In this document: positions 1 to 7,700 of the stretch, piece after piece
Position numbering within the stretch: the first letter of the stretch is position 1
Layout: each line of letters opens with the position of its first letter
Assembly: GCA_003486645.1 (NCBI GenBank)
Contig: DNGI01000110.1
Location: 1 to 42,297, forward strand
Source: Cyanobacteria bacterium UBA11370
GTDB taxonomy: Bacteria > Cyanobacteriota > Cyanobacteriia > Cyanobacteriales > Coleofasciculaceae
Length of the DNA: 42,297 nt
Direction of reading: 5' to 3'
Position numbers and translations under genes: made by a program
The notes under the pieces: model-generated
What the model was told of the DNA's origin: nothing
Databases searched by the model: none
What the model saw: only the letters and a program-made list of their open reading frames with translations

Positions 1-49
1 CGTCAGACCATCAAACCCTGATTATCTCGATAAATATCTTGGTCTGACG
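1..49. repeat. Inverted repeat at window edge
   Basis: CGTCAGACCA at 1-10 is matched by its exact reverse complement at 40-49, with about 29 bases between. The outer bases GCACC continue on the right side, and the window cuts off the left side. It looks like a dispersed cyanobacterial intergenic palindrome. The rest of 50-177 is AT-rich and presumably carries the promoter of the ATPase gene, but I see no convincing promoter boxes. Confidence 0.6.
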
Positions 50-177
50 CACCCTACAAGTTGATTTTATTGTGACTATAGGTTGAATTTACTGTTTTTT
101 ATATATAAATGTAGTACAGCGATCGCCTAAAATTTAGTTTTGACTATGTTTTATCTATACAATTAGTCCAAAACTCA

Positions 178-1530
178 ATGACCTCATCGAATTACCCATT
201 GGCTAATACTCTAAAAACAGCCTTTCAAGTTTGTAGCGTTGAGCCGCTAGAGCCTGAAGAAATGGAGCGGTACTATGTGGACTTATCAGCGGCACGTAAA
301 ACCTCAGCCATTGACAGTGTTAGTACGATTTTAGACTTTCAAGACCCCGCCGATTTTTGTGCGATTTTGTTTACCGGACATCGAGGTTGTGGCAAAAGTA
401 CGGAGTTAAAACGGATTCAGAAGCTATGGAAGGAAGATTACCGCGTTATTTATCTAGAAGTGAATGAAGAAACTGATATTAATGATGCTCAATACACAGA
501 TTTATATTTAATTGTTATCAAGCAAGTTGAATTTGAATTGCGTAAATTAGGGTTAAATTTTGACGCTCAATTATTGAAAAATTTTGAAGCTTGGTTTAAG
601 GATGTTACCAAAGAAGACGAGCAAAGTGTTGAAAAATCGGTCAGTATCCAGGGAGAAGCGACACTCGGTCCCGAAGCTCCATTTATTGCTAAGTTGCTCG
701 TTAAGTTACTTGCTCAAATCAAAGGATCGGAAAAACAAAAGACTACGATTCGCCAAACGTTAGAAAAAGACTTATCACGCCTGAAGGCAGATATTAATCT
801 TTTGTTGGGGGATGCTTACGTTAAAATCAGAAGTAAATTCCCTCAATGTAAGGGATTGCTGATTATTTTTGACAACTTGGATCGCGTTCCTCCGGCTGTT
901 GCCGATCATTTATTTCTTGACTATGCGGCTCAGTTACAAGAACTGCATTGTACGTTGATTTATACCGTCCCCATTTCTGTCCTTTGCTCGCCTAAAAATC
1001 CGTTGAAACAGTGGGAGGGCGACCCCCATATTGTCCCGATGGTGAATATTTATCAATTTGAACGCGATCGCTGCGATTTAAACTACAACCAAACTGGACT
1101 TGATGCGGTTGCTAGTCTGATTGAAAAGCGTGTCGATATTGATGCTGTATTTACATCTCGTGATGTGTTGCTGGAGATGGCAAAAGCGAGTGGTGGTCAT
1201 GTCCGACAATTAATGCAGATGATGCGAACCGCTTGTCAAAGAGCGAGTACTCAAAAGCATCCCAAAATTGACGCTGATGATGTTACCTATGCGATTAAAC
1301 AACAGCAATTTAGCTTTGAACGCTTTATTCCTGAAGACCATTATCCTTTATTAGCCCAAGTATGCCTGAGTAAGAATGTGAGTAAAGATAAAATTGGTCA
1401 GTTGATGCTCTTTAACACGTCGGTTTTGGAATACAACGGCGATAAACGATGGAATTATCCTAACCCTGTGGTGAAGCGAAATGAATTCTTCCAAGAAGCA
1501 ATCAAATTTGCCCTCGCAGGGCAACCTTAA
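178..1530 (+). CDS. P-loop ATPase paired with a TPR protein
   Basis: A 450-residue AAA/STAND-like P-loop NTPase. The Walker A motif is GHRGCGKST near residue 67, and a Walker B-like strand, LLIIFDNLD, lies near residue 230. The C-terminal third is helical (GGHVRQLMQMMRTA) as in AAA lid or winged-helix regions. There is no signal peptide or membrane segment, so it should be cytoplasmic. The next gene starts inside its last 50 bases in another frame, which suggests coupled translation and a joint function with the TPR protein. The ATG at 178 is the only sensible start, but no clear Shine-Dalgarno precedes it. The family is seen directly. The biological role is unknown; a regulatory or defence-type ATPase/TPR pair is possible but unproven. 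Confidence 0.8.
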   Translation: MTSSNYPLANTLKTAFQVCSVEPLEPEEMERYYVDLSAARKTSAIDSVSTILDFQDPADFCAILFTGHRGCGKSTELKRIQKLWKEDYRVIYLEVNEETDINDAQYTDLYLIVIKQVEFELRKLGLNFDAQLLKNFEAWFKDVTKEDEQSVEKSVSIQGEATLGPEAPFIAKLLVKLLAQIKGSEKQKTTIRQTLEKDLSRLKADINLLLGDAYVKIRSKFPQCKGLLIIFDNLDRVPPAVADHLFLDYAAQLQELHCTLIYTVPISVLCSPKNPLKQWEGDPHIVPMVNIYQFERDRCDLNYNQTGLDAVASLIEKRVDIDAVFTSRDVLLEMAKASGGHVRQLMQMMRTACQRASTQKHPKIDADDVTYAIKQQQFSFERFIPEDHYPLLAQVCLSKNVSKDKIGQLMLFNTSVLEYNGDKRWNYPNPVVKRNEFFQEAIKFALAGQP

Positions 1531-3313
1531 TGTAGAAATCGGACAGTTTATCGCCGCGAATCAACAGGAATTTGCGGAGTTGCTCACGTTTGTAGACTTT
1601 GCGGAAACGTTTACGCTGGGGTTGGTGGAGGTGAATTTCCCGCCGGATGCTGAGTTATTAATTGAGGCACTAAAGACCAGTCCTGAATGCCGCGATATTC
1701 AGTTCGTTATCCTGAATTTATCCGAACCGAATTTGCGCTTTATTCGGGATGAGATTATAAAACTTTTACCAAGCATCGAGAGAGAACCAGACAAAAAGCT
1801 AGTTCTGATTGTGCGGGGGCTAGAGCAGTCGATAGGTGTGTTTGGAGAGTATCCTCCCGTTTTACAAGACCTCAATTTTGTTCGTGATGCTTATAAAAGA
1901 ACCGTTCCCCATCCGATTCTATTTATTCTGCCTGACTATGCCATCACTCGGTTAGCCAAATTTGCGCCTGATTTCTGGGCGTGGAAGTCAGGAATTTTTC
2001 GGTTTCACACCACTCAAGCGACAAAAGATTATGCCATTGCACAGACGGCAAACGCTGAAAACGACAGAGGAATGATTCAATTAGCCACTCCCGAAGAGCA
2101 AGAGCGCATCGATTTATTACACCGCCTGTTAATGGACTATAAACCCACAGGACATCAGGCGACAGGCGACAATCTCCGCCAATGTAGTAATATCTTGCAT
2201 CAGCTAGGGGTTGCTTATTTAAATCAGAAAAATCCTGAAAAAGCCAAGGACTATTTAGCAGAAGCGGTAAAACTCCTGAATGGCGAAGAGTCAGCCTTCC
2301 ATGCTGAAGTTCTCAACTCATTAGGAGAAGCTTATGACCAGCAACGGGAATTTGATAAAGCAATTGATTGTTATCAAAAATCATTAAGGATTTCCCAGAA
2401 GCTAGAGAACCGTCGCGGTGAAACTGATTCTTTGTTTTACTTGGGTAATGCTTACCTCGAAATGCGGCAATTTCAACAGGCACGAGATTTCTATCAGCAG
2501 TGTTTAGAGATTGAGCAACAAATCGGCGATCGCTACAGTTGTGCCAGCACTTACCACCAGTTGGGATGGGTTGCCCAAGAAATGCGAGAGTATGAACAGG
2601 CAAGAGCTTACTACCAACAAGCCTTGGATATCTATCTCGAATTTGGCGATCGCTACAGTTGTGCTGGCACCTACCACAACTTGGGAATCGTTGCCGAAGA
2701 AATGCGAGAGTATGAACAGGCAAGAGCTTACTACCAACAAGCCTTGGATATCTATCTCGAATTTGGCGATCGCTACAGTTGTGCCAGCACCTACAACAAC
2801 TTGGGATACGTTGCCCAAGAAATGCGAGAGTATGAACAGGCAAGAGCTTACTACCAACAAGCCTTGGATATCAAGCTCGAATTTGGCGATCGCTACAGGA
2901 GTGCCAACACCTACCACAACTTGGGTATAGTTGCCCAAGAAATGCGAGAGTATGAACAGGCAAGAGCTTACTACCAACAAGCCTTGGATATCAAGCTCGA
3001 ATTTGGCGCTCGTTATAACCAAGGCAAAACTTACCACAACTTGGGAATCGTTGCCCAAGAAATGCGAGAGTATGAACAGGCAAGAGCTTACTACCAACAA
3101 GCCTTAGATATCTATCTCGAATTTGGCGATCGCTACAGTTGTGCCAAAACCTACCACGGTTTAGGACTGCTAGCAGAAGCACAGGAAGACTACGCCGAGG
3201 CAAGGGCTAATTTGCAGAAAGCCTTGGAGATATATGTTGAGTTTAAGGATGAGTATTGGGCTGGTGTTGCACGGGAAGTATTAGAACGACTACCCGATAA
3301 TTGTGAAAATTAG
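1481..3313 (+). CDS. TPR protein with 40-residue repeats
   Basis: A 610-residue protein. Residues 1-190 resemble a degenerate NTPase-like domain: KLVLIVRGLE looks like a Walker B strand, but there is no Walker A. From about residue 245 to the end it is a run of tetratricopeptide repeats in the 40-residue form, with core motif EYEQARAYYQQALDI. Five consecutive units (about residues 367-566) are almost identical to one another. TPR arrays are protein-binding scaffolds. The start overlaps the upstream ATPase gene by 50 bases; a TTG at 1508 is an alternative. The pair probably works as an ATPase with a scaffold or sensor. A diverged copy of its last codons is found near 6218, so the locus once held a paralogue or was duplicated. 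Confidence 0.85.
   Translation: MNSSKKQSNLPSQGNLNVEIGQFIAANQQEFAELLTFVDFAETFTLGLVEVNFPPDAELLIEALKTSPECRDIQFVILNLSEPNLRFIRDEIIKLLPSIEREPDKKLVLIVRGLEQSIGVFGEYPPVLQDLNFVRDAYKRTVPHPILFILPDYAITRLAKFAPDFWAWKSGIFRFHTTQATKDYAIAQTANAENDRGMIQLATPEEQERIDLLHRLLMDYKPTGHQATGDNLRQCSNILHQLGVAYLNQKNPEKAKDYLAEAVKLLNGEESAFHAEVLNSLGEAYDQQREFDKAIDCYQKSLRISQKLENRRGETDSLFYLGNAYLEMRQFQQARDFYQQCLEIEQQIGDRYSCASTYHQLGWVAQEMREYEQARAYYQQALDIYLEFGDRYSCAGTYHNLGIVAEEMREYEQARAYYQQALDIYLEFGDRYSCASTYNNLGYVAQEMREYEQARAYYQQALDIKLEFGDRYRSANTYHNLGIVAQEMREYEQARAYYQQALDIKLEFGARYNQGKTYHNLGIVAQEMREYEQARAYYQQALDIYLEFGDRYSCAKTYHGLGLLAEAQEDYAEARANLQKALEIYVEFKDEYWAGVAREVLERLPDNCEN
2581..3180 (+). repeat. Five tandem 120-bp repeats inside the TPR gene
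   Basis: Period exactly 120 bp, five copies starting at 2581, 2701, 2821, 2941 and 3061. The first 45 or so bases of each copy are identical apart from at most one base, and four of the five contain GCGATCGC about 70 bases in. The fourth copy has GCGCTCGT there. DNA-level identity well above what the protein needs points to recent copy-number change by slippage or unequal recombination. Confidence 0.95.
3261..3310 (+). repeat. Left copy of duplicated TPR tail
   Basis: These 50 bases of the TPR gene's 3' end match 6219-6268 at 42 of 50 positions by my count, with no gap. Together with the shared intergenic segments further downstream they mark the left edge of the restriction-modification island. 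Confidence 0.8.
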
Positions 3314-3419
3314 TCCTGATTTCCGGCAGATATTCCAGTTTTGAATAAACTTCATTCCGCAATCAGGGTTTCAACCAAGAAGTCCGGGTTCTGGGTTATA
3401 TGTTGGGCGCAAGCCTTCA

Positions 3420-3560
3420 TCGGTGTCAACTTAAGCCCTGGCGAATGGAATTCGCGGCTATAAAAACGAAGTCCGCCTGCGCGGACTAACGAAAAATTAA
3501 GTCTTATGAAACCCGCGCAGGCGGGTTTTGTTTGTGTAGCTGCGGTTTCAACCGCCTAGC
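3420..3560. repeat. Dispersed hairpin-rich intergenic repeat
   Basis: Contains two GC-rich hairpins: AGTCCGC-CTGC-GCGGACT near 3470-3488, and AACCCGC-GCAG-GCGGGTT near 3510-3528. Their GC cores are complementary to one another, so the region can also fold as one larger structure. AT-rich text surrounds them. It follows the TPR gene and may terminate it, but it looks more like a dispersed cyanobacterial repeat. Confidence 0.6.
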
Positions 3561-3578
3561 TGACGTTAAGTTGACTTT

Positions 3579-3709
3579 GAGTCTGTGATTCTCATCAACG
3601 AGCGATCGGCTAGGCTAACGCCTCGCTACGCTGTTTTCATGCTCGTAGGGCTGTACGCTGGTGCCGTAGGCAATCGCACCTCATCCCCACATGCGATCGC
3701 CATCACAAC
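3579..3709. repeat. Left copy of island-flanking intergenic repeat
   Basis: CTCATCAACGAGCGATCG at 3591-3608 is repeated exactly at 6581-6598, and TCGCACCTCATCCCCACATG at 3674 is repeated with small changes at 6596. The order is the same at both places. A 64-codon open frame starting at 3585 runs through this repeat and is not credible as a gene. Confidence 0.75.
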
Positions 3710-3790
3710 ACTCCCACGAGAATCCTCATCAACGGTTCTAAATCGGTTGGCACGCGATAAAGAGATAATTAACCTATGAATACTAATATC

Positions 3791-5908
3791 TTATTTCCTC
3801 TCCCGATAAGAGCCAAAAAATTTGTTTCCATTAAAGTGAATTAAATGGTCAGGCGACTCTACTAACCATACCTCAGTTTCCCAACTAATTTCTAAACACC
3901 ACTCACGAAACGCTTGTCTATTCAGAAATGCACTCACGAAAATAGGGTCAGGCTTACAGTTCTTGGTGAACTCTTCTAGGTTGAGATGTCGAAGTTTAGA
4001 TATCGGATTAGAGGAGTAAACCGCTTCAATGAACAATAGCCAATTATTAACCTCATGATAGGCAACGACATCAGGAAGAAGGTCATGCTCTATTTCAGGT
4101 AATCCTAGTTTTTTAAGTTTTTCGTCTTTTCTGATCAGAATTTTTTTAGAAGTATCTCCTAAATAAAGGACTTCAGAGCCGGGAGCATGTCGAGGCAGAA
4201 ATTCCTCTATTATTGCCTTTTGAACTACATTATGCTGTCCCTGGATTAGCTCTAAGTAAGTCCCATCAGGTAAGATTACAGGCAGTTTTTCTTGATTCCT
4301 AACTCTGTCTAAACGACTAGCTAAAATACCAAATTCTTCTCGGAATTCCTCAACACTATTTTCCCACTGTGATGTTCCAAAATTCGTTAAAACTTTAACT
4401 GCTGCTTCATTGATTGCATAGCTCCTGGTTGGGTCATTTGTATTTGCATCGGGATTTGCTACACTCCTCAAAACCAGTCCACTGGGTACTAAAATCGCCA
4501 ACTCTTTTCTACGCACATCATCGTAAGAACCACGAGATAACTCTTTACCTAGAACGTGCAGGTAATTAGCATTACAAAAATCAATAATTCCTCTAGAAGT
4601 TAGTGACCATGAACCTTGCCCTTTCCAGCATACTGCATTACTCCAGCTAGTATTAGGCTTAATGTTAGCAACAGCTAGAAGCGTGAGAGCTAAACGATCT
4701 TTTCTTCGGCGTGTCATGCTATCTACAGGAATCCCAGTTGCCTTGAGAATGCGTAAAGCTTCATCTACTTTGGGTTCCATATAACTTTTTTTCGCTAAAC
4801 GTGGAGCTAAATTTATCCGTTTTTTCGGTAGTCCAATTGGTACTTCTATCGAAAGTTCTAGAGATAATTGAACAGGTTGAGTCTGATAATTTGAAATGTC
4901 TGAACGTCTGAAATCACCGTTTAGATACGCTTTTACTGATTTAGCAATAGCTTTAGCCATAAGTGGAGGTACTGCATTACCAATTTGGTTAAATTGGCTT
5001 TCTTCAGTGCCTTTAAATTCATACCAATCAGGAAAACTTTGTAAACGGGCACCCTCACGAACGGTAAGTCGTCTCCTACGTCCATCAGGCAATCGGAGAC
5101 GTAGCATATCACCAGTAGGGGCACTTAAATTTCTACAAGTAACTGTTCTAGAAGGTACGTCCAAATGTAAATCACGGGGTTTAACACACTTCGATGCAGC
5201 CTCATATCTGGCTATGTAAGCATCCATACTAGAGGTAAGAAACTTGGCATCAGGAGGCACACAAAAAGCTAATTCTCCCAACGCTTCACTTACTGTGTAA
5301 GGTGTATATTGGTGTGTTTTCTCTGGAAATTTCCACCCTCCTTTATGTGCAACGCAAACCAGCCTTTCCCGGCGTTGAGGTACACCGTAGTTTGCAGCAT
5401 TGAAAATTTCGCATTCTACTATGTAGCCTAGCTCTTGTAATGCTGAAACTATTTCCTCTAGATAGGATTTGTTGCGATAGGTCATGCCTCTGACATTTTC
5501 AAATAAGGCTAAATGGGGTCTGTATTGTTTTATTGCATCAAGGAATATAGGAAAGCCATCTCTACTATCTCTAAGACCACTTTGATAACCTCCTACGCTG
5601 AAAGGTTGGCATGGAGGAGAACCAATGATCGCTGAGACATTCTCTAGTAATTCAGGATTACGAGTCAGTGTGACTTGGTTACATTTTGTTCGCAGGTTAT
5701 GGCGATAGGTCAAGCAAGCATCCTCTAACATTTCATAACCTATCGTCCTAAAGCCTACAACCTCAAAACCTAACGCGAGTCCTCCACAGCCTGCAAACAA
5801 ATCGATGACGAAGGGAGTACGATCATCTTTTTCTGATAATCTGAGTTCCCTCTCCAAAAATTCAGTATATGGTAATCTCTCAATCCTAGTCTTCTGCTGC
5901 GTACTCAT
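3791..5908 (-). CDS. Fused C5-cytosine methyltransferase and BsuBI/PstI-type restriction endonuclease
   Basis: A 705-residue single-chain restriction-modification protein. Residues 34-330 form a complete C5-cytosine methyltransferase: motif I DLFAGCGG (36-43), catalytic PCQPFS with Cys100, ENV (137-139), QRRER (178-182), a target-recognition region, and NQIGNAVPP (307-315). Residues 365-705 match the BsuBI/PstI endonuclease family: a winged-helix-like N-terminal part, then LGDTSKK (583-589), LPDVV with Asp613, and EAVYSS with Glu628, the probable metal-binding nuclease core. Known PstI and BsuBI systems use separate enzymes with an N6-adenine methyltransferase, so this pairing is unusual. It would methylate and cut the same site; the site cannot be read from the sequence. 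No separate specificity gene is present. The reading frame is intact, so it is probably functional. Confidence 0.9.
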   Translation of the reverse strand: MSTQQKTRIERLPYTEFLERELRLSEKDDRTPFVIDLFAGCGGLALGFEVVGFRTIGYEMLEDACLTYRHNLRTKCNQVTLTRNPELLENVSAIIGSPPCQPFSVGGYQSGLRDSRDGFPIFLDAIKQYRPHLALFENVRGMTYRNKSYLEEIVSALQELGYIVECEIFNAANYGVPQRRERLVCVAHKGGWKFPEKTHQYTPYTVSEALGELAFCVPPDAKFLTSSMDAYIARYEAASKCVKPRDLHLDVPSRTVTCRNLSAPTGDMLRLRLPDGRRRRLTVREGARLQSFPDWYEFKGTEESQFNQIGNAVPPLMAKAIAKSVKAYLNGDFRRSDISNYQTQPVQLSLELSIEVPIGLPKKRINLAPRLAKKSYMEPKVDEALRILKATGIPVDSMTRRRKDRLALTLLAVANIKPNTSWSNAVCWKGQGSWSLTSRGIIDFCNANYLHVLGKELSRGSYDDVRRKELAILVPSGLVLRSVANPDANTNDPTRSYAINEAAVKVLTNFGTSQWENSVEEFREEFGILASRLDRVRNQEKLPVILPDGTYLELIQGQHNVVQKAIIEEFLPRHAPGSEVLYLGDTSKKILIRKDEKLKKLGLPEIEHDLLPDVVAYHEVNNWLLFIEAVYSSNPISKLRHLNLEEFTKNCKPDPIFVSAFLNRQAFREWCLEISWETEVWLVESPDHLIHFNGNKFFGSYRERK

Positions 5909-5969
5909 ATAAGCACGTACAAGCTACCTATTGCTAACATGAATATAGTACTTGATTCAACAAGATGCA

Positions 5970-6158
5970 TCATCTTAATAATCCGAATTGCGCCCGAACC
6001 GCTTCGACAGAGGTTATTCTACCAGCTTTACTATCAGCAAGTCCTGCTTCAATAGCTAACCTGACATAAATTTCATACATCAAGTCATCCCAAGTAGCCT
6101 TCTCCGGCAATCTATCAATCAATTGTCTCGCCTCTTCTTTTATATTTGCGGTTTCCAT
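5970..6158 (-). CDS. Orphan antitoxin-like small protein
   Basis: A 62-residue protein starting METANIKEEARQLIDRLPEK. An in-frame start eight codons upstream (6182) is possible, but this start fits the small acidic cyanobacterial family better. Such proteins resemble toxin-antitoxin antitoxins and are usually followed by a RelE/ParE-type toxin gene. Here no toxin follows; 61 bases downstream on the same strand the fused restriction-modification gene begins. It may therefore be an antitoxin relic, or it may have been recruited into the R-M transcription unit. The family assignment comes from recalled similarity and is moderately sure; the function is not established. Confidence 0.6.
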   Translation of the reverse strand: METANIKEEARQLIDRLPEKATWDDLMYEIYVRLAIEAGLADSKAGRITSVEAVRAQFGLLR

Positions 6159-6217
6159 AGACGGCTTGTAGAACAGCTTCACCCGTCTATTGTAGGCTGA
6201 AAATCACAGTCGGATTG

Positions 6218-6295
6218 ACTGTCGTTGCACGGAAAGCATTAGAACGACTAGCAGACAATTTTGAAAATCCAGAGACAGAAGAGGAATGTCATTGA
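6218..6295 (+). pseudogene. 3'-end remnant of a TPR gene paralogue
   Basis: In frame, this reads TVVARKALERLADNFENPE and ends in TGA at 6293-6295. It matches the C-terminus GVAREVLERLPDNCEN of the TPR protein at 1481-3313, and the DNA match is ungapped over 50 bases. There is no start codon and no TPR units upstream: the homology breaks off right where the antitoxin-like gene's upstream region begins. It is best read as the surviving tail of a second TPR gene copy. Confidence 0.7.
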
Positions 6296-6300
6296 GAGGA

Positions 6301-6638
6301 CTTGATACTCGTGAATGAGTCTTTGATTCTCTCTAGAAAGTCTCAGAATCTCATTCAAGAATCTTCAATACTCGCCGTTGAGTCTTTGATACTCGTCGGA
6401 GAGTCTTTGATACTCGTCGGAGAGTCTTTGATACTCGTCAATGAGTCTTTGATACTCGTCGGAGAGTCTTCAATACTCATTCAAGAATCTTCAATACTCG
6501 CCGTTGAGTCTTTGATACTCGTCGGAGAGTCTTCAATACTCGTCGGAGAGTCTTTGATACTCGCCAATGAATCTTTGATACTCATCAACGAGCGATCGCA
6601 CCTTATCCTCACATGCGATCGCTCCATCCATCACAACT
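6301..6638. repeat. 21-bp tandem repeat and right island-flanking repeat
   Basis: About 14 units of a 21-bp repeat based on GAGTCTTTGATACTCGTCGG run from 6301 to about 6590. Each unit is imperfectly palindromic (GAGT, seven bases, ACTC). A 112-codon open frame through it would encode a seven-residue repeat (ESLILVG), an artefact of the period being a multiple of three. The array ends in the CATCAACGAGCGATCG and CACATGCGATCG segments also found at 3579-3709. Confidence 0.8.
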
Positions 6639-6742
6639 AAACAGTAAAACATGAAAATTCATGTATAATACTTTTGCTCTCAATCAATCCTCCAGAAAAA
6701 GCTTTATTGATGGTTCATCCAGCGATACTCAGGCATAAGACA

Positions 6743-7081
6743 ATGACGGAGACAACCGTTTTAAGCCTATTGAGTACGCTTTCCCGAATGGATGCAGAAA
6801 CATTCTGTGAGCGTTGGTTTGACATTGACCAGCTAGAACCAGAAGTAAAAGAGCGAAAAAAGCAAGAGAGAGGTTACAGAGCCAAGTGTGCTAGGGTTTT
6901 GAGTACTGTACTGAAGAAACCTTACAGGACAGTTGATAGCTGGGGCGCTCGCTTTGAAGGAATGCCAGACGATTCTAAAGCCACCCTTGCTTATGCTGAT
7001 GCCCTGCGAGTGCAACTGAAAGCCGCCCCCGATGAACTCTTAAATTTATTCCTAGAGCAACGCTCCAACAAAGAAAGTTAA
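6743..7081 (+). CDS. Conserved-looking hypothetical protein
   Basis: I do not recognise this protein. With the ATG at 6743 it has 112 residues; in-frame ATGs at 6674 and 6710 would add 23 or 11 residues without recognisable content. It is charged and helical (KERKKQERGYRAKCARVLS), and a segment with YRTVDSWG could form a helix-turn-helix, but this is weak. There is no signal peptide or membrane segment. It stands alone, following the 21-bp repeat array. Codon pattern and length make it a likely real gene. Confidence 0.55.
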   Translation: MTETTVLSLLSTLSRMDAETFCERWFDIDQLEPEVKERKKQERGYRAKCARVLSTVLKKPYRTVDSWGARFEGMPDDSKATLAYADALRVQLKAAPDELLNLFLEQRSNKES

Positions 7082-7186
7082 CGTAAAGTCCTCTCCCAAA
7101 TAATACATGGATTTTAATGTAAATATCTTGCCTTTCCACACCAGAAAGTTCTAGAGTTGTACACAAGCTTTCCAACACAGAACCCT

Positions 7187-7441
7187 ATGGCACAAGAATT
7201 TGTTTCTGTATCCACCGATGCACCCCTCCCCTCAGTCGCCAGCCAAATGCAACCACCAGCACCCCCCAATAGAGAATGCCTCAAACACATCCTGATTGGT
7301 TCTCCCCAAGTAGTCAGAAGTACCATTCACAATCTGCACGTCCGAGGCTACGCTGAAGTTACGGCCTGGAGTCCTCTTCAACCCACAACTAATCCCGGTG
7401 AAGTGATGAGTGTATTGTTGCGGTATGTGGTTCGGGAATAG
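7187..7441 (+). CDS. Small cyanobacterial hypothetical protein
   Basis: An 84-residue protein if started at the ATG at 7187 (MAQEFVSVST); an ATG at 7157 would add ten residues. The N-terminal part is Pro/Ser-rich. The C-terminal part (HILIGSPQVVRSTIHNLHVR, then GYAEVTAWSPLQPT) looks like a compact conserved domain of a kind I associate with cyanobacterial unknowns. No function can be given. Both frame ends are clean and no other gene competes here. Confidence 0.6.
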   Translation: MAQEFVSVSTDAPLPSVASQMQPPAPPNRECLKHILIGSPQVVRSTIHNLHVRGYAEVTAWSPLQPTTNPGEVMSVLLRYVVRE

Positions 7442-7700
7442 GCGCTACGATATAGCCTGTCTCTACCGCCTAATTACTGGCTAGTAGACTGAAGAGCTAA
7501 ATCATGTTGGATTATGAGCCTAGTTTAGGGTCTCAGTATGGTATAGCTAAGATATTGAGGATTACTACAAATACAGAATCAAAAACTACATCGTTAAACG
7601 GCTAAACCTTGCACAATTGAAACTAGCCATCCAAACGCTAGTGAACTGTTGTTTGAAGTTACGAGGCTACGATGCAGCCTGATTACCCGGAGAGTTCACG

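Noticed and set aside
2313..3203. Long antisense and alternate-frame reading frames with internal repeats in the TPR gene
   Set aside because: They are shadows of the 120-bp repeats: the period is divisible by three, so every frame stays open. No family resemblance.
3585..3779. 64-codon frame after the TPR gene
   Set aside because: Runs through dispersed HIP1-type repeats also present near 6590; no protein character.
4896..5219. 107-codon frame opposite the R-M gene
   Set aside because: Antisense to conserved methyltransferase motifs; shadow.
6302..6640. 112-codon frame of seven-residue repeats; also considered as a CRISPR array
   Set aside because: Pure product of the 21-bp tandem repeat. 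Units are contiguous without unique spacers, so it is not CRISPR; no cas genes nearby.
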